A stretch of DNA of 9,006 nt from Bacteroidota bacterium (GCA_004322375.1 SCUC01000250.1:1-9006); one strand, 5' to 3'. Positions 1-5,945 are shown, counted from the stretch's first letter. The notes: generated by a model from the letters alone, not told the origin. Numbers and translations are program-made.

Positions 1-175
1 GTAGGATCGGTACTATGAATAATTTTTCATCATTTTTAGATATTATTATTACTATACAATAAATACTGAATTTAGATTTATTAGTGCCTTCTGAAAATTC
101 TACACTTTCATATGTATTAAAAAAAATAAATTTTAATAAAAAAAACTTGCTTCCAACGTTCTCTATTAAATCCAT
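1..175 (-). CDS. Unrecognised AT-rich protein, 5' part only (runs off left edge)
   Basis: Reading the minus strand from ATG at 175-173, the frame stays open for 58 codons to the window edge. It begins MDLIENVGSK and contains NTYESVEFSEG and SKNDEKLFIVPIL. An uninterrupted frame of this length is unlikely by chance in DNA this rich in A and T, because TAA and TAG should be frequent; that is the main support for it being coding. The predicted peptide mixes hydrophobic runs (FFLLKFIFF, IYCIVIII) with charged stretches. I recognise no family. Upstream of the ATG there is only a weak purine stretch (AAAGAG), placed too close to be a good ribosome binding site. Its composition contrasts with the GC-richer VWA gene it diverges from, which would fit an acquired accessory gene. 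A chance open frame remains possible. Confidence 0.4.
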   Translation of the reverse strand, partial: MDLIENVGSKFFLLKFIFFNTYESVEFSEGTNKSKFSIYCIVIIISKNDEKLFIVPIL

Positions 176-268
176 ATCTCTTTAACTGGCTTAGCTTCCC
201 GGGAACATTCCTCCCCCTCCCCAAGTACAACTGATAACTACCATGTTTAACTATATAAGGAGCGTTGT
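176..268. promoter_or_regulatory. Divergent spacer with a 10-bp palindrome and a C-rich pyrimidine run
   Basis: This short spacer lies between the minus-strand ORF at the left edge and the VWA gene. It contains the perfect palindrome TTCCCGGGAA at 196-205, followed directly by the pyrimidine run TTCCTCCCCCTCCCC at 208-222. I could not find a convincing promoter of either the TTG/TAnnTTTG or the -35/-10 type in it. The palindrome could be part of an operator, but 10 bp is too short to claim this. Confidence 0.25.
257..262 (+). promoter_or_regulatory. Ribosome binding site of the VWA gene
   Basis: AAGGAG lies six bases upstream of the ATG at 269. It is the only strong Shine-Dalgarno match before a gene in this window; the other genes have weak or no sites. 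It fixes the start of the VWA gene. Confidence 0.75.
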
Positions 269-1609
269 ATGAAGCGGCTCATTACTTTTGTTATTATACT
301 CAGTGTTATCGGCTTGATGCAGGCGTCAGGTCATACCCTTGTTCCCGGCGAGAAGGAAATCGGGTTCACCGGTCATCTCAATAAACGGTGTATGCCTCTG
401 CGCGGCGGCACGGTCTATCTTCACCTGATTGTCAAAACCCCGGATATCCGCATCAAGGAGCGCAAGCCGATGAACCTTTCCGTCGTTCTCGACCGGAGCG
501 GCTCCATGGCGGATGAACGAAAAATTGATTACGCGAAGGCAGCCATCAACTCGCTGATTGACCAATTGTCAAGCGAGGATTACCTTTCCATCGTCATCTA
601 CGACCAGAGCGTTGACGTGCTTGTGCCGCGCCAGCGCGTGAAGAACAAATCCCGCTTGAAAAGCTTTGTCAATCAAGTCGAGCCCCGCGGCTCCACGAAT
701 CTCGGCGGCGGCATGGTGGAAGGCTTCAACCAGCTTGAAGAACGGGTTGACAGGGAATACATCAACCGCGTCATCCTCCTCTCCGACGGGCTTGCTAACC
801 AGGGGATTACCGATCCTTCCGAGCTTAGTCGAATCGCTTCGCGATACCGTACAAAATCCATCTCGCTCACAACGATGGGCGTCGGCTTGGATTACAACGA
901 GAATATGATGCTCGGACTTGCCGAAAGCGGTGGCGGCAGCTACTATTATATAGAAAGCCCCAGCCAGCTTGCCTCGATTTTTGAGCAGGAACTGCACGGG
1001 CTTTCCACCATGGTCTGCCAGAATGCCGTGATTGAGCTTTCGCTTGGGAAGGGAGTCGAGCTTGTGGACGTTATCGGCTATGAACGGCACAAAGAACGAA
1101 GCGCGTGGCTCATCCCGCTCGGCGATTTGTACTCTAACGACGAGCGCGAGCTTACGCTTGAGCTGAATGTAACCGGAGGCTCCGGCTCAAAGCATGTCGC
1201 CTCTGCCGAACTGCAATATGACAAACGCATTTCCGAACTTCGGAATCAGCCTCGCCTCTCTGTTGATATCCGCCTAACGGATATTACTGCTGAACTGGAG
1301 AAAGGAACGGATTGGGATGTGCAGGGAAAGGTTGACGTCGCGCTTTCAACCAGAAAAGTCGAGCAAGCAATGCAATCGTTAGATGCGGGAAATGAAGCGG
1401 AAGCAGCTGTAGCTATCGAGGAAGCCCGCAGCATGATTCAATCTTCCGGCGCAATAACGAACAGCGCAGCCGCGAAGCCAATGATGCAAGAGCAAATGCA
1501 GCGTCTTGAAACATTCTCCAAAGAACTGAAGGATGAGAGTAAAGACACTCGCGCGAAGAAAAAATCAATCCAGTACCGGAACTATCAGGTGCAGAAGAAG
1601 AAGGATTAG
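269..1609 (+). CDS. Exported VWA-domain protein
   Basis: 446 residues. Residues 1 to about 20 form a signal peptide: Lys-Arg, a hydrophobic core (LITFVIILSVIGL), then a polar region. There is no lipobox Cys, so export to the periplasm or outside is expected rather than lipidation. The VWA domain runs from about residue 66 to 245. It has a complete metal-ion-dependent adhesion site: DRSGS (Asp75, Ser77, Ser79), Thr143 in GSTNL, and Asp173 in LSDG. A beta-rich stretch follows (about 250-340), then a helical Ala/Glu-rich C-terminus ending in a basic YQVQKKKD tail. Proteins of this shape are often labelled Ca-activated chloride channel-like or YfbK-like VWA proteins. The family mostly mediates metal-dependent protein-protein contacts, and the partner here is unknown. 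The start is set by AAGGAG six bases upstream. It appears monocistronic, with a terminator hairpin about 70 bp downstream. The domain is certain; the role is not. Confidence 0.92.
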   Translation: MKRLITFVIILSVIGLMQASGHTLVPGEKEIGFTGHLNKRCMPLRGGTVYLHLIVKTPDIRIKERKPMNLSVVLDRSGSMADERKIDYAKAAINSLIDQLSSEDYLSIVIYDQSVDVLVPRQRVKNKSRLKSFVNQVEPRGSTNLGGGMVEGFNQLEERVDREYINRVILLSDGLANQGITDPSELSRIASRYRTKSISLTTMGVGLDYNENMMLGLAESGGGSYYYIESPSQLASIFEQELHGLSTMVCQNAVIELSLGKGVELVDVIGYERHKERSAWLIPLGDLYSNDERELTLELNVTGGSGSKHVASAELQYDKRISELRNQPRLSVDIRLTDITAELEKGTDWDVQGKVDVALSTRKVEQAMQSLDAGNEAEAAVAIEEARSMIQSSGAITNSAAAKPMMQEQMQRLETFSKELKDESKDTRAKKKSIQYRNYQVQKKKD

Positions 1610-1631
1610 CCTTATTGATACGTGATGCTGC

Positions 1632-1672
1632 CAGATTCAGGCTTCACGTTTCAGGTCTCATGTCTCAAGTAG
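1632..1672. repeat. Degenerate heptad-repeat array (CANGTYT type)
   Basis: Successive 7-base units in register are CAGGCTT, CACGTTT, CAGGTCT, CATGTCT and CAAGTAG (1638-1672), preceded by a 6-base partial unit CAGATT. The register of CA at the start of every unit is exact, although the remaining bases vary. It lies just after the stop codon of the VWA gene. A similar CA-first heptad lattice occurs at 4630-4698. Confidence 0.55.
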
Positions 1673-1680
1673 TAACAAAC

Positions 1681-1723
1681 AACTTGCCGCGCATTTCAAC
1701 CGTGCGTGGCAAGTTTGCTTTTT
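1681..1723 (+). terminator. Rho-independent terminator after the VWA gene
   Basis: AACTTGCCGCGCA (1681-1693) and TGCGTGGCAAGTT (1703-1715) form a 13-pair stem with one G-U pair and a 9-base loop. The run TTTTT follows at 1719-1723. The hairpin begins about 70 bases after the VWA stop codon. On the minus strand the following T-rich tract is weaker, so it may stop transcription from the convergent minus-strand genes less well. Confidence 0.75.
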
Positions 1724-1740
1724 CTGAAATATTAATCATT

Positions 1741-1928
1741 GAAGTTACGCAAAACAAACTTTTTCTCTACAACAACCCCAAAGGAATGTCATGCTGAACG
1801 AAGTGAAGCATCTCCATACCTTAAAATAGTACAAATTTGAGGATTTGGAGATTCTTCGCAAGCTCAGAATGACAATTTCTTTTTTTGGCAGTACGATTAT
1901 AAGTAAAATTCGAGTTTCGCGTAACTTC
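1741..1928. repeat. Nested inverted-repeat (MITE/REP-like) element
   Basis: The outer arms are GAAGTTACGCAAAAC (1741-1755) and, inverted, GTTTCGCGTAACTTC (1914-1928); 14 of 15 bases pair. Inside them lies a second palindrome with arms at 1787-1816 and 1846-1874, matching at 23 of 30 aligned positions with one gap. The inner arms start TGTCAT, end ATGACA and contain GAAGCATCTCC/GGAGATTCTTC. This inner motif (TGTCATnCTGAnC...GAAnnATCTCC) resembles a palindromic intergenic repeat that I recall as common in many environmental bacterial genomes. There is no transposase frame and no clear target-site duplication (flanks ATT and AGT). It sits between convergent genes. The structure is seen directly; mobility is inferred. 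Confidence 0.65.
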
Positions 1929-1974
1929 AGTTAGTCTTTTGAATGAAAAGTTTATTTCAACTCTACTCAAGGAG

Positions 1975-2277
1975 TTAATAGCCATTTTTATATAACAAAG
2001 CATGTATATATTTTTTCAACACAATATTCTTATTTTCTTCCTTAAGTCTGGTATCATTGTATAAAATATCTAACTCATTATAAGAAAGAGTGCTTAAGTA
2101 GTCGCTTTTTTCATTTTCATTTTTACATCTATCGAGGGCAGTAAGATTTTCACAAACAAATCGACAAAATAAACCCCTAAATGTAGGGTAGCCGCATTTA
2201 TCCTCGAACCGATATTCTTTTTCTCCTTTAAGAAACCTCCCACACCTATCACACTTTCTTGTTTTCACAGAACACAA
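1975..2277 (-). CDS. Small Cys-rich hypothetical protein, possible zinc binder
   Basis: About 100 residues. Seven cysteines (2, 9, 12, 28, 38, 42, 51 from the TTG start) fall in the first half, including CDRC at 9-12 and CRFVC at 38-42, which is the pattern of a small zinc-ribbon or treble-clef fold. The second half is charged and helical (NENEKSDYLSTLSYNEL, RLKEENKN). There is no signal peptide, so it should be cytoplasmic. I do not recognise the family. No ATG is available: the start is TTG at 2277-2275 or GTG three codons later, neither with a clear Shine-Dalgarno site. The start is 5 bp after the stop of the HicB-like gene, so the two probably form one transcript. Codons are AT-rich (AAA, GAT, TTA), unlike the VWA and acs genes on either side, suggesting acquired DNA. 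It does not resemble HicA, the usual partner of HicB. Confidence 0.6.
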   Translation of the reverse strand: MCSVKTRKCDRCGRFLKGEKEYRFEDKCGYPTFRGLFCRFVCENLTALDRCKNENEKSDYLSTLSYNELDILYNDTRLKEENKNIVLKKYIHALLYKNGY

Positions 2278-2282
2278 TAGAT

Positions 2283-2480
2283 TTATTTTTTTGTTAAGCA
2301 GAATATTTCATTCGCTTGCTTTTCTTCTACCCACAATTTCACTAAATCAATTACTGCCTCACGCGCGCCTTCTATTCCTAACCCATGTGTTGTCAAATCC
2401 AACTCAGGGATATGCGCGTAATAGTACCCTTTCGGAAATGAAGGATCATTAACTTTTTCAAAAATTACAGAATACTTCAT
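2283..2480 (-). CDS. HicB-like antitoxin domain protein (orphan)
   Basis: 65 residues. MKYSVIFEKV, then GYYYAHIPELDLTTHGLGIEGAREAVIDLVKLWVEE, matches the HicB pattern: a YxVxFE strand, a GYxAxIPxL strand, a 'T-x-G' turn, then a helix with EA...A. HicB proteins have a partly degraded RNase H-like fold and neutralise HicA mRNA interferases. This is a short version without a C-terminal helix-turn-helix or ribbon-helix-helix DNA-binding domain. No HicA (a 60-80 residue double-stranded-RNA-binding-like protein with a catalytic His) is seen on either side; the downstream neighbour is an unrelated Cys-rich protein. A promoter matching TTG-N20-TACTTTTT lies just upstream (2506-2536), and GAGAAAG before the ATG may serve as a ribosome binding site. 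The family call is likely. Whether it acts as an antitoxin is open. Confidence 0.65.
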   Translation of the reverse strand: MKYSVIFEKVNDPSFPKGYYYAHIPELDLTTHGLGIEGAREAVIDLVKLWVEEKQANEIFCLTKK

Positions 2481-2505
2481 TACAGTGCTTTCTCAATTCT
2501 ATAAA

Positions 2506-2536
2506 AAAAAGTACGTATTTTATTCATAGTAACCAA
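2506..2536 (-). promoter_or_regulatory. Bacteroidota-type promoter of the HicB-like gene
   Basis: On the minus strand TTG (2536-2534) is followed by 20 bases and TACTTTTT (2513-2506), matching the Bacteroidota consensus TTG-N19-21-TAnnTTTG in all but the last base. The start codon at 2480 would then be about 20 bases downstream of transcription initiation. The element begins only about 20 bp past the acs stop codon. Confidence 0.5.
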
Positions 2537-2555
2537 TCCAAAATCTAAAATTTCA

Positions 2556-4451
2556 TTATTCTTCCAGCGTCGAAATATCTCCCTCCGAAAGTCCTAACGC
2601 CCTCGCCTTCAACACGCGGCGCATAATTTTCCCGGAGCGCGTTTTCGGCAACTTATCAACAAACGTTACTTGCTCCGGCTTGCCGATAGGTCCCAAGTGT
2701 GTCGCAACATGCTGCTTCAGCTCGTCGGGCAATTCGGGAGTTGCCTGGTAACCGGAGCGAAGCAAGCAGTAGGCGTAAATCACGCTTCCTTTTACTTCGT
2801 GCGGAATGCCAATCACCGCCGCTTCCGCAACCGCCGGGTGACTGACGAGCGCGCTCTCAATCTCAGCCGTGCCAAGCCTGTAGCCGGAAATTTTTATCAC
2901 GTCATCCACTCTGCCGATAATCCAGAAATAGCCATCCTTATCCCGTTTCGCTGAATCACCTGTGGTATATTTTCCCGGATACTTGCTCCAATATTGTTGA
3001 ACGTATCTCTCCGGGTCATTATACACTGTACGCAGCATAGCGGGCCAAGGGCGGTTGAGAACAAGGTAACCTTCTTCCCCATCGGGAACAGGCTTTCCCG
3101 CCTCATCTACTATTTCCGCCTCCTGCCCGAAAAAGGGACGCGTTCCGGAACCGGGTTTCAACGGCACAACCGGAGTCGGTGTAATCATAAACATTCCCGT
3201 TTCCGTTTGCCACCAGGTATCCATAATCGGACACTTCTCATTGCCAATCACCCGATGATACCACTTCCATGCTTCAGGATTTATCGGTTCGCCAACAGAG
3301 CCAAGCAAACGTAGCGAAGAAAGATCGTGTTTCCGGGGCCACAACTCTCCAAACCGCATCAAGCCGCGAATTGCTGTCGGGGCAGTATAAAACACCGTGA
3401 TGCCGTATTTTTCAATCAATGCCCACCATCTATCAGGATAGGGATAGGTCGGCGCGCCTTCATACATGAACGAAGTTGCCCCCATAATCAACGGACCATA
3501 GACGATATACGAATGACCTGTTACCCATCCCGGGTCAGCCGCGCACCACCAACGGTCTGTGTCGTTCAAATCAAAAACATATTTTAACGTTGAATACACT
3601 CCCACCATATAGCCGCCATGCGTATGGAGAATCGCTTTTGGTTTGCCTGTTGTGCCGGAAGTATAGAGAATGTAGAGCGGGTCTTCGGAATCCATTATCT
3701 CTGTAGCGCATTTGCCGTTCGCAATCGGCAGCTTGATAAGCTCGTGGTAATAATAATCGCGCCCCGGCTCCATTCGCACCTGATGCTTCGTCCTCTGCAC
3801 CATCACAACTGTTTCAACAGAGGGACACCTCTTCAACGCTTCATCCACAGTTTTTTTTAGCTCGACAATTTTGCCGTTCATAAATCCGCCGTCGGCTGTA
3901 ATCACCATTCGCGACTGCGAGTCATCAATCCGTCCTTGCAAGGAATCAACGCTAAATCCTCCGTACACTACCGAGTGTATCGCTCCTATCTTCGCGCAGG
4001 CAAGCATGGCAATTACGATTTCGGGAATGCGCGGCATATAGATGGTAACGCGGTCTCCCTTCTTTAATCCCATCGCCCGCAGCACGTTGGCAAACTGCGA
4101 GACTTCCCTGTTCAGCGCATAGTACGAATATGTTCTCACGCTGTTATCTTCTCCAACCCAAACTAAGGCAAGTTTATTTTTTCTATATGTTTGCTGATGC
4201 CTGTCCAACGCGTTGTGAACGATATTCACCTGCGCGCCGGTAAACCATTTGTAAAATGGCTTATTGCTATCGTCAAGAACCTTGTCCCACGGCTTGTACC
4301 AGTCAAGCTCGCTTGCTTCCTTCGCCCAGAACTCTTCTAAATTTTTTGAAGCGAATTTTGCAAGCGCATCCCAATCCTTGAGCCGCGCCTGTTCAATGAT
4401 TTGTTGAGATGGATAATAAATCTCGCCTTCTGGTTGTTTTGCCTTAGCCAT
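2556..4451 (-). CDS. acs: Acetyl-CoA synthetase (AMP-forming acetate-CoA ligase)
   Basis: 631 residues, slightly shorter than the roughly 650 of enterobacterial Acs. It activates acetate with ATP to acetyl-AMP and then forms acetyl-CoA, in the cytoplasm (EC 6.2.1.1). Motifs include the P-loop-like YTSGTTGKPK (263-272), the WWQTETG adenylate-binding motif (413-419), the YTTGD motif (495-499), the hinge Asp517 in GRVDDVIK, and the A10 lysine Lys608 in PKTRSGK. That lysine is the one acetylated to switch off Acs in other bacteria. The acetate-pocket residues Val310, Thr311, Val386 and Trp414 are all present at the same numbers as in Salmonella Acs. Trp414 in particular limits the pocket to acetate, which argues against a propionate or longer-chain ligase. 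A Bacteroidota-type promoter lies 40-70 bp upstream. There is no strong Shine-Dalgarno site, only purines (AGAAAGAAAG). No obvious terminator separates it from the HicB-like gene promoter. Confidence 0.96.
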   Translation of the reverse strand: MAKAKQPEGEIYYPSQQIIEQARLKDWDALAKFASKNLEEFWAKEASELDWYKPWDKVLDDSNKPFYKWFTGAQVNIVHNALDRHQQTYRKNKLALVWVGEDNSVRTYSYYALNREVSQFANVLRAMGLKKGDRVTIYMPRIPEIVIAMLACAKIGAIHSVVYGGFSVDSLQGRIDDSQSRMVITADGGFMNGKIVELKKTVDEALKRCPSVETVVMVQRTKHQVRMEPGRDYYYHELIKLPIANGKCATEIMDSEDPLYILYTSGTTGKPKAILHTHGGYMVGVYSTLKYVFDLNDTDRWWCAADPGWVTGHSYIVYGPLIMGATSFMYEGAPTYPYPDRWWALIEKYGITVFYTAPTAIRGLMRFGELWPRKHDLSSLRLLGSVGEPINPEAWKWYHRVIGNEKCPIMDTWWQTETGMFMITPTPVVPLKPGSGTRPFFGQEAEIVDEAGKPVPDGEEGYLVLNRPWPAMLRTVYNDPERYVQQYWSKYPGKYTTGDSAKRDKDGYFWIIGRVDDVIKISGYRLGTAEIESALVSHPAVAEAAVIGIPHEVKGSVIYAYCLLRSGYQATPELPDELKQHVATHLGPIGKPEQVTFVDKLPKTRSGKIMRRVLKARALGLSEGDISTLEE

Positions 4452-4490
4452 AGTACTTTCTTTCTGTAATGATACATTGTCAATGATGGG

Positions 4491-4520
4491 TAAAAGTAAT
4501 TAAGTTTTATGGAAAGTCAA
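4491..4520 (-). promoter_or_regulatory. Bacteroidota-type promoter of acs
   Basis: On the minus strand TTG (4520-4518), 19 bases, then TACTTTTA (4498-4491) fits TTG-N19-21-TAnnTTTG with one mismatch. The predicted 5' untranslated region is about 35 bases before the ATG at 4451. The first hexamer also reads TTGACT, so a sigma70-like reading is not excluded. Confidence 0.5.
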
Positions 4521-4535
4521 AAGACAATTCAATTG

Positions 4536-4563
4536 TTATTCGTTACCTGTTATCTGTTTCTCG
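4536..4563. repeat. Four degenerate heptads (TTAYCTG type)
   Basis: Four 7-base units lie in register: TTATTCG, TTACCTG, TTATCTG and TTTCTCG. The two central units differ by one base. The array starts 16 bp from the acs promoter element, on the leucine dehydrogenase side. Confidence 0.45.
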
Positions 4564-4629
4564 GTTTAGAGCTAACAGAGGCTATCTTGATGTCTCCACA
4601 TCTGAAACACCATTCTATGCTCTTTGCTT

Positions 4630-4698
4630 CACGCTCACCGCTCACAGCCCACTGCTCACAGCCCACCGCTCACAGTCCACTGCTCACCGCCCAAACCC
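4630..4698. repeat. Heptad array (CACNGCY), higher-order 14-bp units
   Basis: After a 6-base CACGCT, nine successive heptads follow from 4636: CACCGCT, CACAGCC, CACTGCT, CACAGCC, CACCGCT, CACAGTC, CACTGCT, CACCGCC and CAAACCC. Read at double length, four 14-bp units beginning GCTCACAGCCCACT (4640) are visible up to 4695. The array is C-rich on this strand, with almost no G except at the fixed unit position, and contrasts sharply with the AT-rich DNA that follows. Confidence 0.7.
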
Positions 4699-4730
4699 AA
4701 TCTAAAATCTAATTCAAAAATTTAAATTTT

Positions 4731-4761
4731 TTGTCTTCCACTTAAAATTTCGCTAAATTAG
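4731..4761 (+). promoter_or_regulatory. Candidate promoter of leucine dehydrogenase
   Basis: TTG (4731-4733), 20 bases, then TAAATTAG (4754-4761) fits the Bacteroidota pattern TTG-N19-21-TAnnTTTG with one mismatch in the -7 element. This would give a 5' untranslated region of about 50 bases before the ATG at 4818. Confidence 0.4.
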
Positions 4762-4817
4762 CCCGTCCTTAATTCATAGAATCATAACGGCTACGTTCCT
4801 TCATCAATACAACTTCT

Positions 4818-5918
4818 ATGTCATTGTTTAACGAAATCACTACCTACGGGCATGAGCAAGTCGTTTTTTGTTCTGATAAAAAAACCGGGTTGCGCGCCAT
4901 AATCGCCATCCACAATACTTCCCTGGGACCTTCGCTGGGAGGAACAAGAATGTGGAATTACGCCACCGATACGCTTGCCATCACCGATGTGCTGCGCCTT
5001 TCGCGCGGCATGACCTATAAAGCTGCCGTCTCGGGGCTAAACCTGGGCGGCGGAAAAGGAGTCATAATCGGAAATCCCAATACCGATAAAACCGACGAGC
5101 TGTTTCGCGCGTACGGCAGATTTGTTGATTCACTCGGCGGAAGGTACATTACGGCAGAAGATGTCGGCACAAATGTTCACGATATGGAAATCGTCCATCA
5201 AGAAACAAAACATGTGACAGGGATAGACCAGGCATTCAAAGATAGCGGCGACCCGTCTCCCCTTACCGCGCTGGGAGTTTATTACGGCATGAAAGCTTGT
5301 ATGAAAGAAATGACAGGCTCTGATTCACTTGCGGGAAAACGCGTTGCAATGCAAGGCGCAGGAAACGTCGCCAGCGCATTATGTAACTATCTCGCGAAAG
5401 AAGAAGCGAAAATTTTCATCACGGATATTTATTCCCATAAAGCGCAATCTGTAGCAGCAATGACCGGGGCAACAGTAGTCCAGCCTCACGATATTTATGA
5501 GCTTCATTCAGATATTTTTTGTCCCTGCGCGCTCGGAGCGGTTCTCAACGAACGAACGATTCCTGTATTAAAAGCAAAAATTATTGCAGGCGCGGCGAAC
5601 AACCAGCTTGCCGACGAGCACAGCCACGGGGCGATGCTGATTGACCACGGCATTCTTTACGCGCCTGATTATGTCATCAATGCTGGCGGGCTTATCGGCG
5701 TTGCCAATCAGCTCGACGGGAACTCGTACGAGACAGCAAAAAAACAAATCGAAAGTATTTATGAAACGCTCCGGAACATTTTCAGCATCTCGAAAGAAAA
5801 AAAAGTTTCAACACACGTTGCGGCAAACCATCTCGCTGAACAGCGTCTTGAGCAAGGGAAACGCCCAGTTGGAAAAATTTCGTATTCAGGTAATCATGTC
5901 GTTGCTCATATAGCCTGA
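4818..5918 (+). CDS. ldh: Leucine dehydrogenase (Glu/Leu/Phe/Val dehydrogenase family)
   Basis: 366 residues, the normal length for NAD-dependent leucine dehydrogenases (EC 1.4.1.9). The enzyme reversibly deaminates leucine, and usually valine and isoleucine, to the 2-oxo acid plus ammonia in the cytoplasm. The substrate domain has GMTYKAAVSGLNLGGGK with Lys68 and catalytic Lys80, the same numbers as in Bacillus leucine dehydrogenase. Asp115 lies in AEDVGT. The GG-T-R-M motif (41-45) is also typical of the short Leu/Phe/Val branch rather than of the longer glutamate dehydrogenases. The NAD-binding Rossmann domain shows GAGNVA (180-185) with an acidic Asp203 at the end of the second strand, which favours NAD over NADP. 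The start has no Shine-Dalgarno site, as is common in Bacteroidota. nusB follows after 27 bp with no terminator visible. Phenylalanine or valine preference cannot be excluded from sequence alone. Confidence 0.92.
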   Translation: MSLFNEITTYGHEQVVFCSDKKTGLRAIIAIHNTSLGPSLGGTRMWNYATDTLAITDVLRLSRGMTYKAAVSGLNLGGGKGVIIGNPNTDKTDELFRAYGRFVDSLGGRYITAEDVGTNVHDMEIVHQETKHVTGIDQAFKDSGDPSPLTALGVYYGMKACMKEMTGSDSLAGKRVAMQGAGNVASALCNYLAKEEAKIFITDIYSHKAQSVAAMTGATVVQPHDIYELHSDIFCPCALGAVLNERTIPVLKAKIIAGAANNQLADEHSHGAMLIDHGILYAPDYVINAGGLIGVANQLDGNSYETAKKQIESIYETLRNIFSISKEKKVSTHVAANHLAEQRLEQGKRPVGKISYSGNHVVAHIA

Positions 5919-5945
5919 TAAACTACTATTATTATATAAAATATT

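Larger units (their letters stand above)
1610..1974. other. Gene-free AT-rich spacer holding repeats and a terminator
   Basis: This spacer lies between the convergent VWA gene and the Cys-rich minus-strand gene. In order it holds a degenerate 7-bp-period array (1632-1672), a terminator hairpin (1681-1723) and a nested inverted-repeat element (1741-1928). The short open frames that cross it translate repeat and stem sequences and have no ribosome binding site, so I call no gene here. Confidence 0.7.
4452..4817. other. Divergent spacer between acs and leucine dehydrogenase
   Basis: The spacer holds the acs promoter on the minus strand (4491-4520), a candidate leucine dehydrogenase promoter on the plus strand (4731-4761), and between them three degenerate 7-bp-period stretches (4536-4563, 4630-4698 and 4697-4712). 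A 67-codon open frame from 4509 crosses the heptad arrays, but it starts inside the acs promoter, lacks a ribosome binding site and translates repeats, so I do not call it a gene. Confidence 0.65.

Noticed and set aside
1615..1797. 60-codon plus-strand open frame after the VWA gene
   Set aside because: It crosses the heptad array, the terminator stem and the inverted-repeat element. No start signal and no recognisable protein pattern.
1821..2003. 60-codon minus-strand open frame including CHSELAKNL
   Set aside because: It is the translation of the inner palindromic repeat (1787-1874) plus flanking AT-rich DNA. No ribosome binding site, and it overlaps the 3' end of the Cys-rich gene.
2486..2556. 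Terminator for acs
   Set aside because: No hairpin could be found between the acs stop codon and the start of the HicB-like gene on the minus strand; only A/T runs are present.
2556..4451. Propionyl-CoA synthetase or longer-chain acyl-CoA ligase in place of Acs
   Set aside because: Trp414, Val310, Thr311 and Val386 of the acetate pocket are all conserved, which fits acetate as the main substrate.
4630..4698. Possible CRISPR array
   Set aside because: The units are tandem 7/14-bp copies without spacers of constant length between longer repeats.
4509..4712. 67-codon plus-strand open frame in the acs/leucine dehydrogenase spacer
   Set aside because: It starts inside the acs promoter and its second half is the translated CACNGCY repeat (SPLTAHCSQPTAHSPLLTAQ). 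No ribosome binding site.
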